Made by a program: the position numbers and the translations under genes
Assembly: GCA_002390025.1 (NCBI GenBank)
Contig: DGRU01000080.1
Coordinates: 21,353 to 32,308, forward strand
Source: Lachnospiraceae bacterium UBA4380
GTDB lineage: Bacteria > Bacillota > Clostridia > Lachnospirales > Lachnospiraceae
Length of the DNA stretch: 10,956 nt
Reading direction: 5' to 3'
The notes under the pieces: generated by a model
The model's database searches: none
Seen by the model: only the letters and a program-made list of their open reading frames with translations
Told to the model about the DNA's origin: nothing
Part shown: piece by piece, positions 1-6,661 of the stretch
Layout of the letters: each line of letters starts with the position of its first letter
Numbering within the stretch: position 1 is the first letter of the stretch

Positions 1-119
1 TGCAGATGGGAGAGAACGGACGGAACCGGGCCCAGGCCTATTTCCGCCACGAGGATATGATCGCCAACTACCTGGATACCTACGACGAGGTGTTCCGGAG
101 ATGGGAGCGGTCGGAATAA
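1..119 (+). CDS. pelF: PelF-like glycosyltransferase, C-terminal end only
   Basis: Only the last 38 codons are in the window, read in the frame starting at position 3 and ending at TAA 117-119. The visible tail reads QMGENGRNRAQAYF, then HEDMIANYLDTYDEVF. This resembles the C-terminal helix of GT4-type glycosyltransferases, where a G-x-x-GR-x-R motif is followed by a 'm...Y...Y' helix, and in particular the PelF family. The call is strengthened by the PelG-like gene starting 81 nt downstream, since pelF and pelG are adjacent in known pel operons. PelF is thought to be the cytosolic glycosyltransferase that polymerises Pel from UDP-GalNAc-type sugar. The catalytic domain lies outside the window, so the identity rests on the tail and the neighbour. 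Another GT4 enzyme is possible. Confidence 0.7.
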   Translation, partial: QMGENGRNRAQAYFRHEDMIANYLDTYDEVFRRWERSE

Positions 120-200
120 TATATCGTTTTTTTATAAATATCAGTAAGGCAGCTGTTCCTGTCACGGACGGCTGTATTGAACCGGAGGTTGACAAAAACA

Positions 201-1727
201 ATGGCTGGGATCGGCTTTAGCCTGAACAGGCTTTTTCAGAAAAAGGGTGTGCTGAACCTGTGCCGCGCATATGCGTATGCGGGCGCTGTGGCGATCGGCC
301 CCATGGTCATGGGCGTCTCCCTGCTGCTGGGAATTTCCTTTGCCTCGCGTGTTGCAGGTATGCCGCAGCAGGAGAGGGAGATCATGAACTGCATGCTGAC
401 CTACAGCCTGCTGGTCTCCCTGTTTGTCACGAGCTTTATGAACATGATCCTCACCAGATATATCTCGGATATGCTCTATGAGGAAAAGCCGGATCGGGTC
501 ATGCCCTCCTTCTATGGCGCACTGGCTGTGATGATCCCTGTCTGCTTTGTCGGATACGGGACCATGCTGCTGTTTTCCGGCGTCCCCCTTGTCTACAGGA
601 TCATGAGTATGTGGTTTGCCCTGACCATGATCGTTGTCTGGACCCAGATGAATTATCTGTCGGCCCTCAAGGACTACCGGTCCATCGCCCTGGTATTTGC
701 GGCTTCGATGATGACGGGCTTTCTGATGGCCCTGATCCTGGCCTTTTTCGGACGGGGGACGGTCCTCAGCCTCATGTTCTGCGTGATCGTGGCCTACGGG
801 ATGATGAGTGTCTGGTACTATGTGCTGATGCTGGGATATTTCCCTCACGGAGAGGGCAGTCCCTTTACCTATCTGCGCTGGTTTGACAAATGCCCCGCCC
901 TGGCCCTGACCGGCGTCTTCGTCAATCTGGGGCTCTACGGCCACATTGTGATCATGTATTTTGGACCTCTCCACAAAAAGATCATGGGTCTGTTTTACGC
1001 GGCGCCCAGCTACGATATTCCGTCGCTGACCGCCTTCTTTTCCATCCTGATCACCTCGATCGGCTTTGTGTCTTCGGTGGAGGTGCTCTTCTATCCGGAA
1101 TACCGCCAGTATTACAGTCTCTACAACGACGGCGGTTCGATCAATGATATCGAGGCGGCGGAAGACAGAATGGTCAGTGTGCTCAGCCGGGAGCTGGTCT
1201 ACTGCGGTTACCGCCAGATCATCAGCACGATCCTGTTTATCGTCTTCGGCGGCTTCATCATGAGTATCCTGCCTCTGGGAATGATGGATCTGGGCAAGGG
1301 GATCTTCCGCACCCTCTGCGTCGGCTACGGCCTCTATGCGATCGCTAATGCCATGATGCTGATTCTCCTCTACTTTGAGGATTATATCGGCTCTGTCGCC
1401 GCGACGGGCGCCTTTGCTCTGGTGGCGAACGCGGTCACCATCTGGCAGGCGGTGTACGACAAGACCGCCTACTTCGGCACAGGCTTTATGGCGGGTGCGG
1501 TGGTCTATTTTGCCATCGCCATCGTGCGTCTGGAGTGGTCCACAAGGCGCCTGCCCTATCTGCTCCTGGGCAGACAGGCCGCTGCCGCCGGCACGGCGGG
1601 GGGAATATTCACCCGCCTGGAAGACAGGCTGACCCGGGTCGACAAAAGAGCATCCGGCTGCCTTGCGGCGCGCATTGCCGTGCCTGCGGACGGCAAAAAG
1701 AGAGCGGTCCGCCCGCGGAGAAGATGA
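201..1727 (+). CDS. pelG: PelG-like exopolysaccharide export membrane protein
   Basis: Predicted polytopic inner-membrane protein of 508 residues, related to PelG, the MOP-flippase-like component of the Pel synthesis/export complex with PelD, PelE and PelF. The start MAGIGFSLNRLF matches the usual 'MAGIGF.L..L' opening of PelG. I choose ATG 201 because a GGAGG lies at 184-188; the frame is open back to a TTG at 177, but that codon has no ribosome binding site. Hydrophobic segments recur throughout, for example near residues 24-49, 63-85, 105-127, 160-182, 190-212, 233-253, 275-295, 340-362, 372-392 and 400-442, consistent with about 12 spans. Pseudomonas PelG is about 456 residues; the excess here is mostly a C-terminal tail after the last span (about residues 450-508), ending in a very basic GKKRAVRPRRR. 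It sits between pelF and a DUF4832-like gene, probably in one operon. Family call is firm, mechanism is from the family. Confidence 0.88.
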   Translation: MAGIGFSLNRLFQKKGVLNLCRAYAYAGAVAIGPMVMGVSLLLGISFASRVAGMPQQEREIMNCMLTYSLLVSLFVTSFMNMILTRYISDMLYEEKPDRVMPSFYGALAVMIPVCFVGYGTMLLFSGVPLVYRIMSMWFALTMIVVWTQMNYLSALKDYRSIALVFAASMMTGFLMALILAFFGRGTVLSLMFCVIVAYGMMSVWYYVLMLGYFPHGEGSPFTYLRWFDKCPALALTGVFVNLGLYGHIVIMYFGPLHKKIMGLFYAAPSYDIPSLTAFFSILITSIGFVSSVEVLFYPEYRQYYSLYNDGGSINDIEAAEDRMVSVLSRELVYCGYRQIISTILFIVFGGFIMSILPLGMMDLGKGIFRTLCVGYGLYAIANAMMLILLYFEDYIGSVAATGAFALVANAVTIWQAVYDKTAYFGTGFMAGAVVYFAIAIVRLEWSTRRLPYLLLGRQAAAAGTAGGIFTRLEDRLTRVDKRASGCLAARIAVPADGKKRAVRPRRR

Positions 1728-1775
1728 CGGTGATCCCATAACAATGAATGTAACAAGTGACGAGGCGTTTTTTGT

Positions 1776-3218
1776 ATGAAATCTTTTTTCAGAAAAAAAC
1801 TTCCCTATATCCTGATCGCCCTGGAGGCGGTCCTGATCGCGGGGATTCTTCTTTATATTGTGCCCGGCCGCTTCAGGCTCTATGACATCGTTCTCTACGA
1901 TGCGGCGGAAAAGGTTCCAAAAAACCCCCTGATCGGCTATGCTCCGCCGGCGGAGCGGGAGAAGGACTGCCGCAGGACGGACCTTGTCTTTATCATGCTT
2001 CCCTTTTCGGAGTGGGAGCCTGAGGAGGGTGTGTTTGACACCGCCGGTGTGGAGGAAAAATACCATATCGAGAAATACAGAGAGCACGGCAAGCATGCGG
2101 TCCTGCGCTTTGTCTGTGATGTCCCTTCGCAGAAGTCCCACAGAGATGTCCCGGACTGGCTCTGCGAGGTGTCCGGCGGCAGAGAGTATGAGGACGAGTC
2201 CGGAAAGGGCTATGCGCCCGATTACGGGGACGAGACCTTCCTCAGGGCACACAAGGAGGCTCTGGACGCACTTGCTGCCTGGTGCAATAAGGACAGTTTT
2301 GTCTCTTATGTGGAGATCGGCTCCCTCGGCCGCAATGGCGACTGGAACACACTGGACCAGTTCGATCCGGACAGCAAGCCTTCCGACGAAATCCTCCTGC
2401 AGTACCGGGAGCAGTACGAGGAAGCTTTTTCAGAGGATGAGGACATCCTCCTTCTGGCAAGCGCGGCAGCGGATGTTCCTGCGGCCGGCACAGGAAGCTG
2501 GAAGGACGTGATCGGCTCCGGGACGGCAGTGAACCGGTGGAAAATATCCACTCTGGACAAAAGTGCCGGGCCCGATCAGACGCCTGCCCCGGTCAGCCGG
2601 GTCCCGGCGGATCAGGAGGTACAGGAATCCGGAGAGACTTCCGGCGCAGGGCAGCTCTGGACCATGGCGCCTGTCGGCGGCGGCCTCACCGGTGACATTC
2701 CGATCGACAGCCTGCTCATGGACGACCTGTCTGATACCCTGAACCAGATCCGCAGCAGCCATATCTCCTACATAGGCCCCGGCTGTCCGGACAGAGAACA
2801 GCAGAAGACCAACGGCAGTGAGATGATCCTGCGGAATGTGGGATACTGCCTCTATCTGAGCCGCCTGCAGACCACGGTCGATTTTCTCAGGGATGAGCTC
2901 CTGCTCCATTTTACCTTCAACAATATCGGCAATGCCCCCATGTACAGGGACTGGCCTGTCATCATGTATATCTATGACAGGGATGGGAACTGTATCAGGA
3001 CACAGACCCTGGATCTCAGGCTCTCCGGGCTCATGCCCGGCGGGGAGATCACGGTGACCGGCTCTGTACTGTATTCCAAAAGCCTGCTGGACGGCTATTC
3101 CGTGGGACTGGGCATAACCAGCCCGGACGGACGCAATCACATTACCTTTGCCCAGAAGGGCGTGCTTCCCGACAGGGAGGGCATCCACCTTGTCTACAAG
3201 CGTTCAAAAATCCGATAA
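1776..3218 (+). CDS. Membrane-anchored DUF4832-like glycosidase-fold protein
   Basis: A 480-residue protein with a Lys-rich start (MKSFFRKK) and a hydrophobic segment at about residues 11-29, so it is probably a signal-anchored extracellular protein. Residues 46-225 read like the first half of a DUF4832-type TIM barrel: SEWEPEEGVFD, PDWLCEV, GKGYAPDYGDETFLRAH, YVEIGSLGRNGDW. Residues about 295-480 match the DUF4832 C-terminal part: LWTMAPVGGG, SSHISYIGPG, RNVGYCLYL, FNNIGNAP, then a beta-sandwich-like tail. From memory, family members usually carry GEW and PVGGE where this protein has GDW (188-190) and PVGGG. Residues about 230-293 are rich in Ala, Pro, Ser, Gly and Glu and seem to replace barrel strands. 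It starts 48 nt after pelG with GAGG at 1762-1765, so it is likely cotranscribed. A role in modifying or binding Pel polymer outside the membrane is inference; it may be catalytically dead. Confidence 0.65.
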   Translation: MKSFFRKKLPYILIALEAVLIAGILLYIVPGRFRLYDIVLYDAAEKVPKNPLIGYAPPAEREKDCRRTDLVFIMLPFSEWEPEEGVFDTAGVEEKYHIEKYREHGKHAVLRFVCDVPSQKSHRDVPDWLCEVSGGREYEDESGKGYAPDYGDETFLRAHKEALDALAAWCNKDSFVSYVEIGSLGRNGDWNTLDQFDPDSKPSDEILLQYREQYEEAFSEDEDILLLASAAADVPAAGTGSWKDVIGSGTAVNRWKISTLDKSAGPDQTPAPVSRVPADQEVQESGETSGAGQLWTMAPVGGGLTGDIPIDSLLMDDLSDTLNQIRSSHISYIGPGCPDREQQKTNGSEMILRNVGYCLYLSRLQTTVDFLRDELLLHFTFNNIGNAPMYRDWPVIMYIYDRDGNCIRTQTLDLRLSGLMPGGEITVTGSVLYSKSLLDGYSVGLGITSPDGRNHITFAQKGVLPDREGIHLVYKRSKIR

Positions 3219-3224
3219 AGGGTA

Positions 3225-3253
3225 TTGCACAATCCCCCGGGATGTGGTAGTTT
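3225..3253 (+). promoter_or_regulatory. Promoter of rplS
   Basis: TTGCAC (3225-3230), a 17-bp spacer, then TAGTTT (3248-3253) preceded by TGG, which gives an extended -10. It begins 7 nt after the stop codon of the DUF4832-like gene and points at rplS. Transcription should start near 3260, giving a leader of about 190 nt. The -35 hexamer is the same as in the prs promoter of this window. Confidence 0.6.
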
Positions 3254-3259
3254 ATTAAC

Positions 3260-3447
3260 GTTGCATTTTTATTTTGCGGCAATTGCCGCGTATTCTGTTC
3301 ACTTAAGACGGTCCTCTGCCGATTGGACCGGATGGCTGGAAAGCGCATCCGTTGATTGAAGAGGCGATGATGGAAGCGGATCCTGCAGGGACCGGCGGCT
3401 TCCGGAGCGGTGCAGGCAAGAACGTCCGGCGTGGAAAGGAGATCATT
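3260..3447 (+). promoter_or_regulatory. Structured 5' leader of rplS, possible L19 autoregulatory leader
   Basis: The stretch between the promoter and rplS holds several perfect inverted repeats: GCGGC-AATT-GCCGC (3276-3289), CGGTCC/GGACCG (3309-3314 with 3325-3330), and CGGATG/CATCCG (3329-3334 with 3346-3351). The second and third share two bases and so compete. Leaders that autoregulate L19 synthesis are known in low-GC Gram-positive bacteria. I cannot confirm that this is the same structure. The reading frame stays open upstream of rplS from a TTG at 3352, but the AAAGGAG at 3435-3441 places the real start at 3448. Confidence 0.35.
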
Positions 3448-3810
3448 ATGAATTTCGAAATCATCAAAGAGCTGGAAAAAGAGCAGCTGAAGGCTGAGGT
3501 TCCTCAGTTCGCAACAGGCGACACCGTTCGCGTCCACAACCGCATCAAGGAAGGCACCAGAGAAAGAGTGCAGATCTTTGAAGGCACTGTCATCAAGATC
3601 CAGGGCGGCGGCGCAAGAACCACTTTCACCGTCAGGAAAATCTCCAACGGCATCGGCGTCGAGAAGACATGGCCCATCCACTCCCCTAACGTAGAGGCAG
3701 TTGATGTTGTCCGCAGAGGTAAAGTCAGAAGAGCGAAACTGTTCTATCTTCGCGGCCTGAGCGGCAAGAAGGCGAAAGTCAAGGCAAGAATCGACGACAG
3801 AAGGAAATAA
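3448..3810 (+). CDS. rplS: Large-subunit ribosomal protein L19 (bL19)
   Basis: Encodes bL19, a 120-residue protein of the 50S subunit that lies at the interface with the 30S subunit. The full family pattern is present: an N-terminal helix ([17 protein letters not shown]), the SH3-like barrel motif [31 protein letters not shown], then [39 protein letters not shown] and a basic end RIDDRRK. The start at ATG 3448 gives the normal family length and has AAAGGAG six bases upstream. In many Firmicutes rplS follows trmD; here it follows the Pel cluster and has its own promoter and leader. Downstream are a 9-bp hairpin and a strong terminator, so rplS is probably expressed well above rbgA. Confidence 0.98.
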   Translation: MNFEIIKELEKEQLKAEVPQFATGDTVRVHNRIKEGTRERVQIFEGTVIKIQGGGARTTFTVRKISNGIGVEKTWPIHSPNVEAVDVVRRGKVRRAKLFYLRGLSGKKAKVKARIDDRRK

Positions 3811-3817
3811 TCAGCGG

Positions 3818-3840
3818 CTGTTTTTCATCAGGAAAAACAG
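3818..3840 (+). other. Perfect 9-bp hairpin just after rplS
   Basis: CTGTTTTTC (3818-3826) and GAAAAACAG (3832-3840) are exact complements around a 5-nt loop, 7 nt after the rplS stop. No T-run follows, so it is not a classical terminator. It could stabilise or define the 3' end of the rplS message upstream of the true terminator. Confidence 0.5.
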
Positions 3841-3889
3841 GGATGGTTACAGTTCCTTATCGATTTTTCGAGCAATGGTCACCATCAGA

Positions 3890-3920
3890 GTGCCGTGCCG
3901 TTTGAGGCGCGGCACTTTTT
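3890..3920 (+). terminator. Intrinsic terminator between rplS and rbgA
   Basis: A 10-bp GC-rich stem, GTGCCGTGCC (3890-3899) with GGCGCGGCAC (3906-3915), contains one G-U pair and a 6-nt loop, and is followed directly by TTTTT (3916-3920). A further GCAGCC/GGCTGC hairpin (3937-3942 with 3953-3958) lies before the rbgA ribosome binding site. Confidence 0.85.
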
Positions 3921-3986
3921 CTATATCCTCCGGACGGCAGCCGCCCTGCATGGGCTGCGCAGACGGAAGAAACAGGAGTGTGTTTT

Positions 3987-5339
3987 ATGGATGTACAGTG
4001 GTATCCGGGACATATGACGAAGGCGAGGCGCATGATGGAAGAGAATATCCGTCTCGTCGATCTGGTAATAGAGCTTGTGGACGCCAGGATCCCGCTGAGC
4101 AGCCGCAATCCGGACATCGATGCCCTCTGCAAAGGCAAGGGGCGTGTCGTCCTTTTGTGCAAGGCAGATCTGGCGGATCCCGACAGGACGGAGGAGTTCA
4201 CCGAATATTTCCGCAGCAGGGGAATCCTGGCAGTGGCAGTGGATGCCCGGGAGCGCAGGGCGGGAGAGATTGTCCGCCGGTATATGCAGGAGGCGGGCAG
4301 AGAGAAGATCGCCAGAGACCGGGCCAGAGGGATTATAGGCAGGCCTCTGCGCGCCATGGTGGCGGGTATTCCCAATGTCGGAAAATCCACCTTTATCAAT
4401 TCCTTTGCCGGCCGGGCGAGCACTAAGACAGGCAATAAGCCCGGCGTCACCCGCGGAAAGCAGTGGATCCGCCTGGGCGGGGACGTTGAGCTTCTGGATA
4501 CGCCCGGAATCCTGTGGCCCAAGTTTGACAATCAGCTGATCGGCATGCGGCTTGCCCTGGTGGGTGCGATCCGCGATGAGATCCTGGACAAGCAGGAACT
4601 GGCAGTGTGGCTGATCGACTATCTGGAGCGGGACTATCCCGGCATGCTGCAGAGCAAATATCTGGATTCACAGAATCCTTCGGATACATTGGATAATGCC
4701 GATGCAATGAATCCTGCTGATACAATGGGTGCGGCGGATACATCGGGTACATCGGATAAAGTGGGTTTATCGGGTACTTTGGATACATCGGATGCGGCCA
4801 GGGAAGAGACCGGGCAGGAGGCAGACCTCTCCCGGGAGGCCATGCTGCCGCCCGGCTATGCCATGCTGCTCAGGATCGCCCGCGCAAGGCGGCTTCTCAT
4901 GAAGGGAGGAGAGCCGGATGCGGACCGCGCCGCAGCCCTGCTGATCGACGACTGCAAAAACGGCAGGATCGGACGGCTTTCTCTGGACAGGCCGCAGGAC
5001 GCGGAGCAGATGGAGGAGGAGAGAAAGGCCTTCACAGCTGCCCAGGAGCAGGACAAGGAAGCGGCGGCGCGCAAAAAAGCCGGGGCTGCCGCCAGATCCG
5101 GATCTTCCCGCACAGGATCCGGTGAAAAGGATGCGGGGAAGAGCCGCGGAAGTTTCAGCCGCGGGGGCGGACAGAGCACCCGCAGCGGTTTCAGCCAGAG
5201 AGGCGGACAGAACACCGGCACACGCGGCAGATCCGGCGAGAGGAGCGGGCAGAGCACCCGCGGGACATCCGTCAGGAAGGGCGGCGGAAAAAACAGCCGC
5301 AGCAGTGACCGGGGCCGCGGCAGACAGGGCAGAGGATGA
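3987..5339 (+). CDS. rbgA: Ribosome biogenesis GTPase RbgA (YlqF) with insertion and RG-rich tail
   Basis: Circularly permuted GTPase needed for late 50S assembly. The start MDVQWYPGHMTKARR is the family signature; ATG 3987 is chosen over an in-frame GTG at 3978 because AGGAG (3974-3978) is 8 nt upstream. G motifs come in permuted order: G4-like CKAD at 58-61 (usually NKxD), G1 GIPNVGKST at 127-135, G2 GVTRG at 153-157, G3 DTPG at 171-174. The usual C-terminal RNA-binding part, including GGEPDADRAAALLIDD and NGRIGRLSLD, is present at about 307-337. The protein is 450 residues, against about 280 in Bacillus. The excess is an Asp/Thr/Ser/Gly-rich insertion at about 226-287 and a 110-residue tail from about 340, first Glu/Ala/Lys-rich, then rich in Arg, Gly, Ser and Gln with GGQSTR-like repeats. 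The tail is probably disordered and basic, suited to RNA contact (inference). It follows rplS, as is usual, but behind a terminator. Confidence 0.95.
   Translation: MDVQWYPGHMTKARRMMEENIRLVDLVIELVDARIPLSSRNPDIDALCKGKGRVVLLCKADLADPDRTEEFTEYFRSRGILAVAVDARERRAGEIVRRYMQEAGREKIARDRARGIIGRPLRAMVAGIPNVGKSTFINSFAGRASTKTGNKPGVTRGKQWIRLGGDVELLDTPGILWPKFDNQLIGMRLALVGAIRDEILDKQELAVWLIDYLERDYPGMLQSKYLDSQNPSDTLDNADAMNPADTMGAADTSGTSDKVGLSGTLDTSDAAREETGQEADLSREAMLPPGYAMLLRIARARRLLMKGGEPDADRAAALLIDDCKNGRIGRLSLDRPQDAEQMEEERKAFTAAQEQDKEAAARKKAGAAARSGSSRTGSGEKDAGKSRGSFSRGGGQSTRSGFSQRGGQNTGTRGRSGERSGQSTRGTSVRKGGGKNSRSSDRGRGRQGRG
4680..4794. repeat. Degenerate short repeats inside rbgA
   Basis: The segment encoding the Asp/Thr/Ser-rich insertion is built from variants of GGATACATCGG, GGATACATTGG, GGGTACATCGG and GGGTACTTTGG. 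The copies stay in frame and yield peptides such as SDTLDN, ADTSGTSD and GTLDTSD. The surrounding gene has ordinary complexity. Confidence 0.6.
5166..5262. repeat. In-frame repeats encoding the RbgA tail
   Basis: Three related copies of GCGGACAGAGCACC begin at 5167, 5203 and 5245, spaced 36 and 42 bp, so the frame is kept. They encode GGQSTR, GGQNTG and SGQSTR within the Arg/Gly/Ser-rich tail. Confidence 0.65.
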
Positions 5340-5387
5340 TCCCTGACCGGATCGTCTCATATTATGAAAAACTGCCGGGAGAAGAGT

Positions 5388-6428
5388 ATGACACAGAAAG
5401 AGACAGCGCAGCAAAAAAGAGAGGCGCGCATGGCTGCCGAACTCGAGAGAGTCAGACAGATGCGCGATTTTGAGCAGGAAGCGGTCCGCCGCTCGGGCGG
5501 ACACGGGTACATCTGCGGGATCGACGAGGCGGGACGGGGACCTCTTGCGGGCCCTGTCGCGGCGGCGGCGGTCATCCTGCCTCAGGACCTCCTCCTGCCC
5601 TATCTGAATGACTCCAAAAAAGTCACCGAAAAGCGCCGCGAGGTCCTGTTTGAGCAGATCAAAGAGAAGGCACTGGCGTGGGCGGTCGTTATGGTGCCGC
5701 CCGAGCGGATCGATGAGATCAATATTCTGCAGGCCACCTACGAAGCCATGCGCACTGCCGTCGGGCAGCTGGCCATCCGTCCGGATGTGCTGGTCAACGA
5801 TGCGGTGACCATCCCCGGCCTGGATATCCTGCAGGTCCCGGTGATCAAGGGCGACGCCAAATGCATCTCCATTGCCGCCGCCAGCATCCTGGCCAAAGTC
5901 ACCCGGGACACCTATATGAAGGAAATGGACAGGCAGTACCCCGTCTACGGCTTTGCGGGGCACAAGGGCTACGGGACCAAATCCCACTGTGAGGCCATTG
6001 TCGAATACGGCCCCTGCCCCATCCACCGCAGAAGCTTTCTGGGCAAGATCCTGGCATCCCGCTCCCGGAGGGCGGAGACGGTACAGGAGACCGGCAGGCG
6101 GGGGGAGGATGAGGCCGCCCGCTTCCTGCAGGAGAAAGGTGTTGCCATCCTGGAGAGAAATTTCCGCGACCGGGACGGGGAGATCGATCTGATCGGAGAA
6201 GAAGACGGAGTTCTTTTATTTATAGAAGTAAAATGCCGCAGCAGCAGCCGCTGCGGAGACCCCGGGGAGGCAGTCACTGCGGCAAAACAGCGCAGCATAT
6301 GCAGGACAGCCCTCTATTACCTGTACAGGACCGGCCGGGGGACACAGGGCCCCGTGCGTTTTGACGTGGTCTGTGTGACAGAAAAGGGGATCCGCTGGAT
6401 CCGCGACGCCTTTCCCTTTCAATCCTGA
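5388..6428 (+). CDS. rnhB: RNase HII fused to a YraN/UPF0102 nuclease-like domain
   Basis: A single open frame of 346 residues joins two proteins that are usually separate neighbours. Counting from ATG 5388, RNase HII covers about residues 40-222: CGIDEAGRG holds catalytic Asp46-Glu47, LNDSKK follows, NDAVTIP holds Asp138 and IKGDAK holds Asp156, so the D-E-D-D set is complete, followed by SIAAASILAKVTRD and HKGYGTK. It cuts the RNA strand of RNA-DNA hybrids and single ribonucleotides in DNA. After a short Arg-rich link (HRRSF...SRSRR), residues about 234-346 form a YraN domain: GRRGEDEAARFL, NFRDRDGEIDLI and LLFIEVKCRS, the restriction-endonuclease-like core with its D...ExK residues. The N-terminal 40 residues are a charged helix. 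ATG 5388 has GGGAGA at 5377-5382; ATG 5364 upstream lacks a good site. It begins 48 nt after rbgA and is probably cotranscribed. YraN function is poorly defined. Confidence 0.93.
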   Translation: MTQKETAQQKREARMAAELERVRQMRDFEQEAVRRSGGHGYICGIDEAGRGPLAGPVAAAAVILPQDLLLPYLNDSKKVTEKRREVLFEQIKEKALAWAVVMVPPERIDEINILQATYEAMRTAVGQLAIRPDVLVNDAVTIPGLDILQVPVIKGDAKCISIAAASILAKVTRDTYMKEMDRQYPVYGFAGHKGYGTKSHCEAIVEYGPCPIHRRSFLGKILASRSRRAETVQETGRRGEDEAARFLQEKGVAILERNFRDRDGEIDLIGEEDGVLLFIEVKCRSSSRCGDPGEAVTAAKQRSICRTALYYLYRTGRGTQGPVRFDVVCVTEKGIRWIRDAFPFQS

Positions 6429-6532
6429 CAGAGTAATGCCGCGGCGCCCTGTTCCGGCAGAGAGATACCGTTGTGCCCTGTCCAGACAGGGAAATGCCTC
6501 TGCACCCTGTTCCGACAGAGAGATCCCGGCGT
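6423..6532. repeat. 29-bp-period tandem array overlapping the rnhB-yraN stop codon
   Basis: Three full units start at 6446, 6475 and 6504, exactly 29 bp apart. Units 1 and 3 agree at 24 of 29 positions and units 1 and 2 at 20 of 29. A partial earlier unit (6423-6445) is in register, agrees with unit 2 at 18 of 23 positions, and contains the TGA of the upstream gene (6426-6428). Units 2 and 3 carry a small dyad of the type CTGT-N4-ACAG; in unit 2 it grows to CCCTGT-CCAG-ACAGGG. The period is not a multiple of three, so the array is not a repeated peptide. The following stretch (6533-6620) is GC-rich and I see nothing else in it. Confidence 0.75.
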
Positions 6533-6622
6533 CCGCCCGGCCTTTCATGCACAGACCCTTGCGGGGAGGCGCGGACAGCGCAGGGCCGGCGGAAGGAGAA
6601 AGCTCCCTCAGGTATTTTCTGC

Positions 6623-6651
6623 TTGCGCTTTAAGTCGGTTAACGTTATGAT
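6623..6651 (+). promoter_or_regulatory. Candidate upstream promoter of the prs region
   Basis: TTGCGC (6623-6628), a 17-bp spacer, and TATGAT (6646-6651), one base off the consensus -10. A start near 6658 would place a long hairpin at the very 5' end of the transcript. The -35 is weak beyond TTG. Confidence 0.4.
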
Positions 6652-6661
6652 TACTTTGATT

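Noticed and set aside
162..2252. A 696-codon open frame on the minus strand opposite pelG and the DUF4832-like gene
   Set aside because: Its product is rich in His, Asp, Gln, Gly and Arg with no recognisable domain, it lies antisense to well-supported coding sequence, and GC-rich third positions create such frames.
4767..6026. A 419-codon minus-strand frame opposite rbgA and rnhB
   Set aside because: Spans two convincing genes on the other strand, shows no family motif, and its low-complexity parts mirror the RG-rich tail.
6446..6532. The 29-bp repeats as a small CRISPR array
   Set aside because: Units are directly adjacent with no spacers, they diverge from one another, and no cas gene is near.
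3255..6646. Shared octamer TTAACGTT at 3255-3262 and 6639-6646 in two promoter regions
   Set aside because: It lies downstream of the -10 in one case and inside the spacer in the other, so a common operator is unlikely; two chance matches of this length are plausible.
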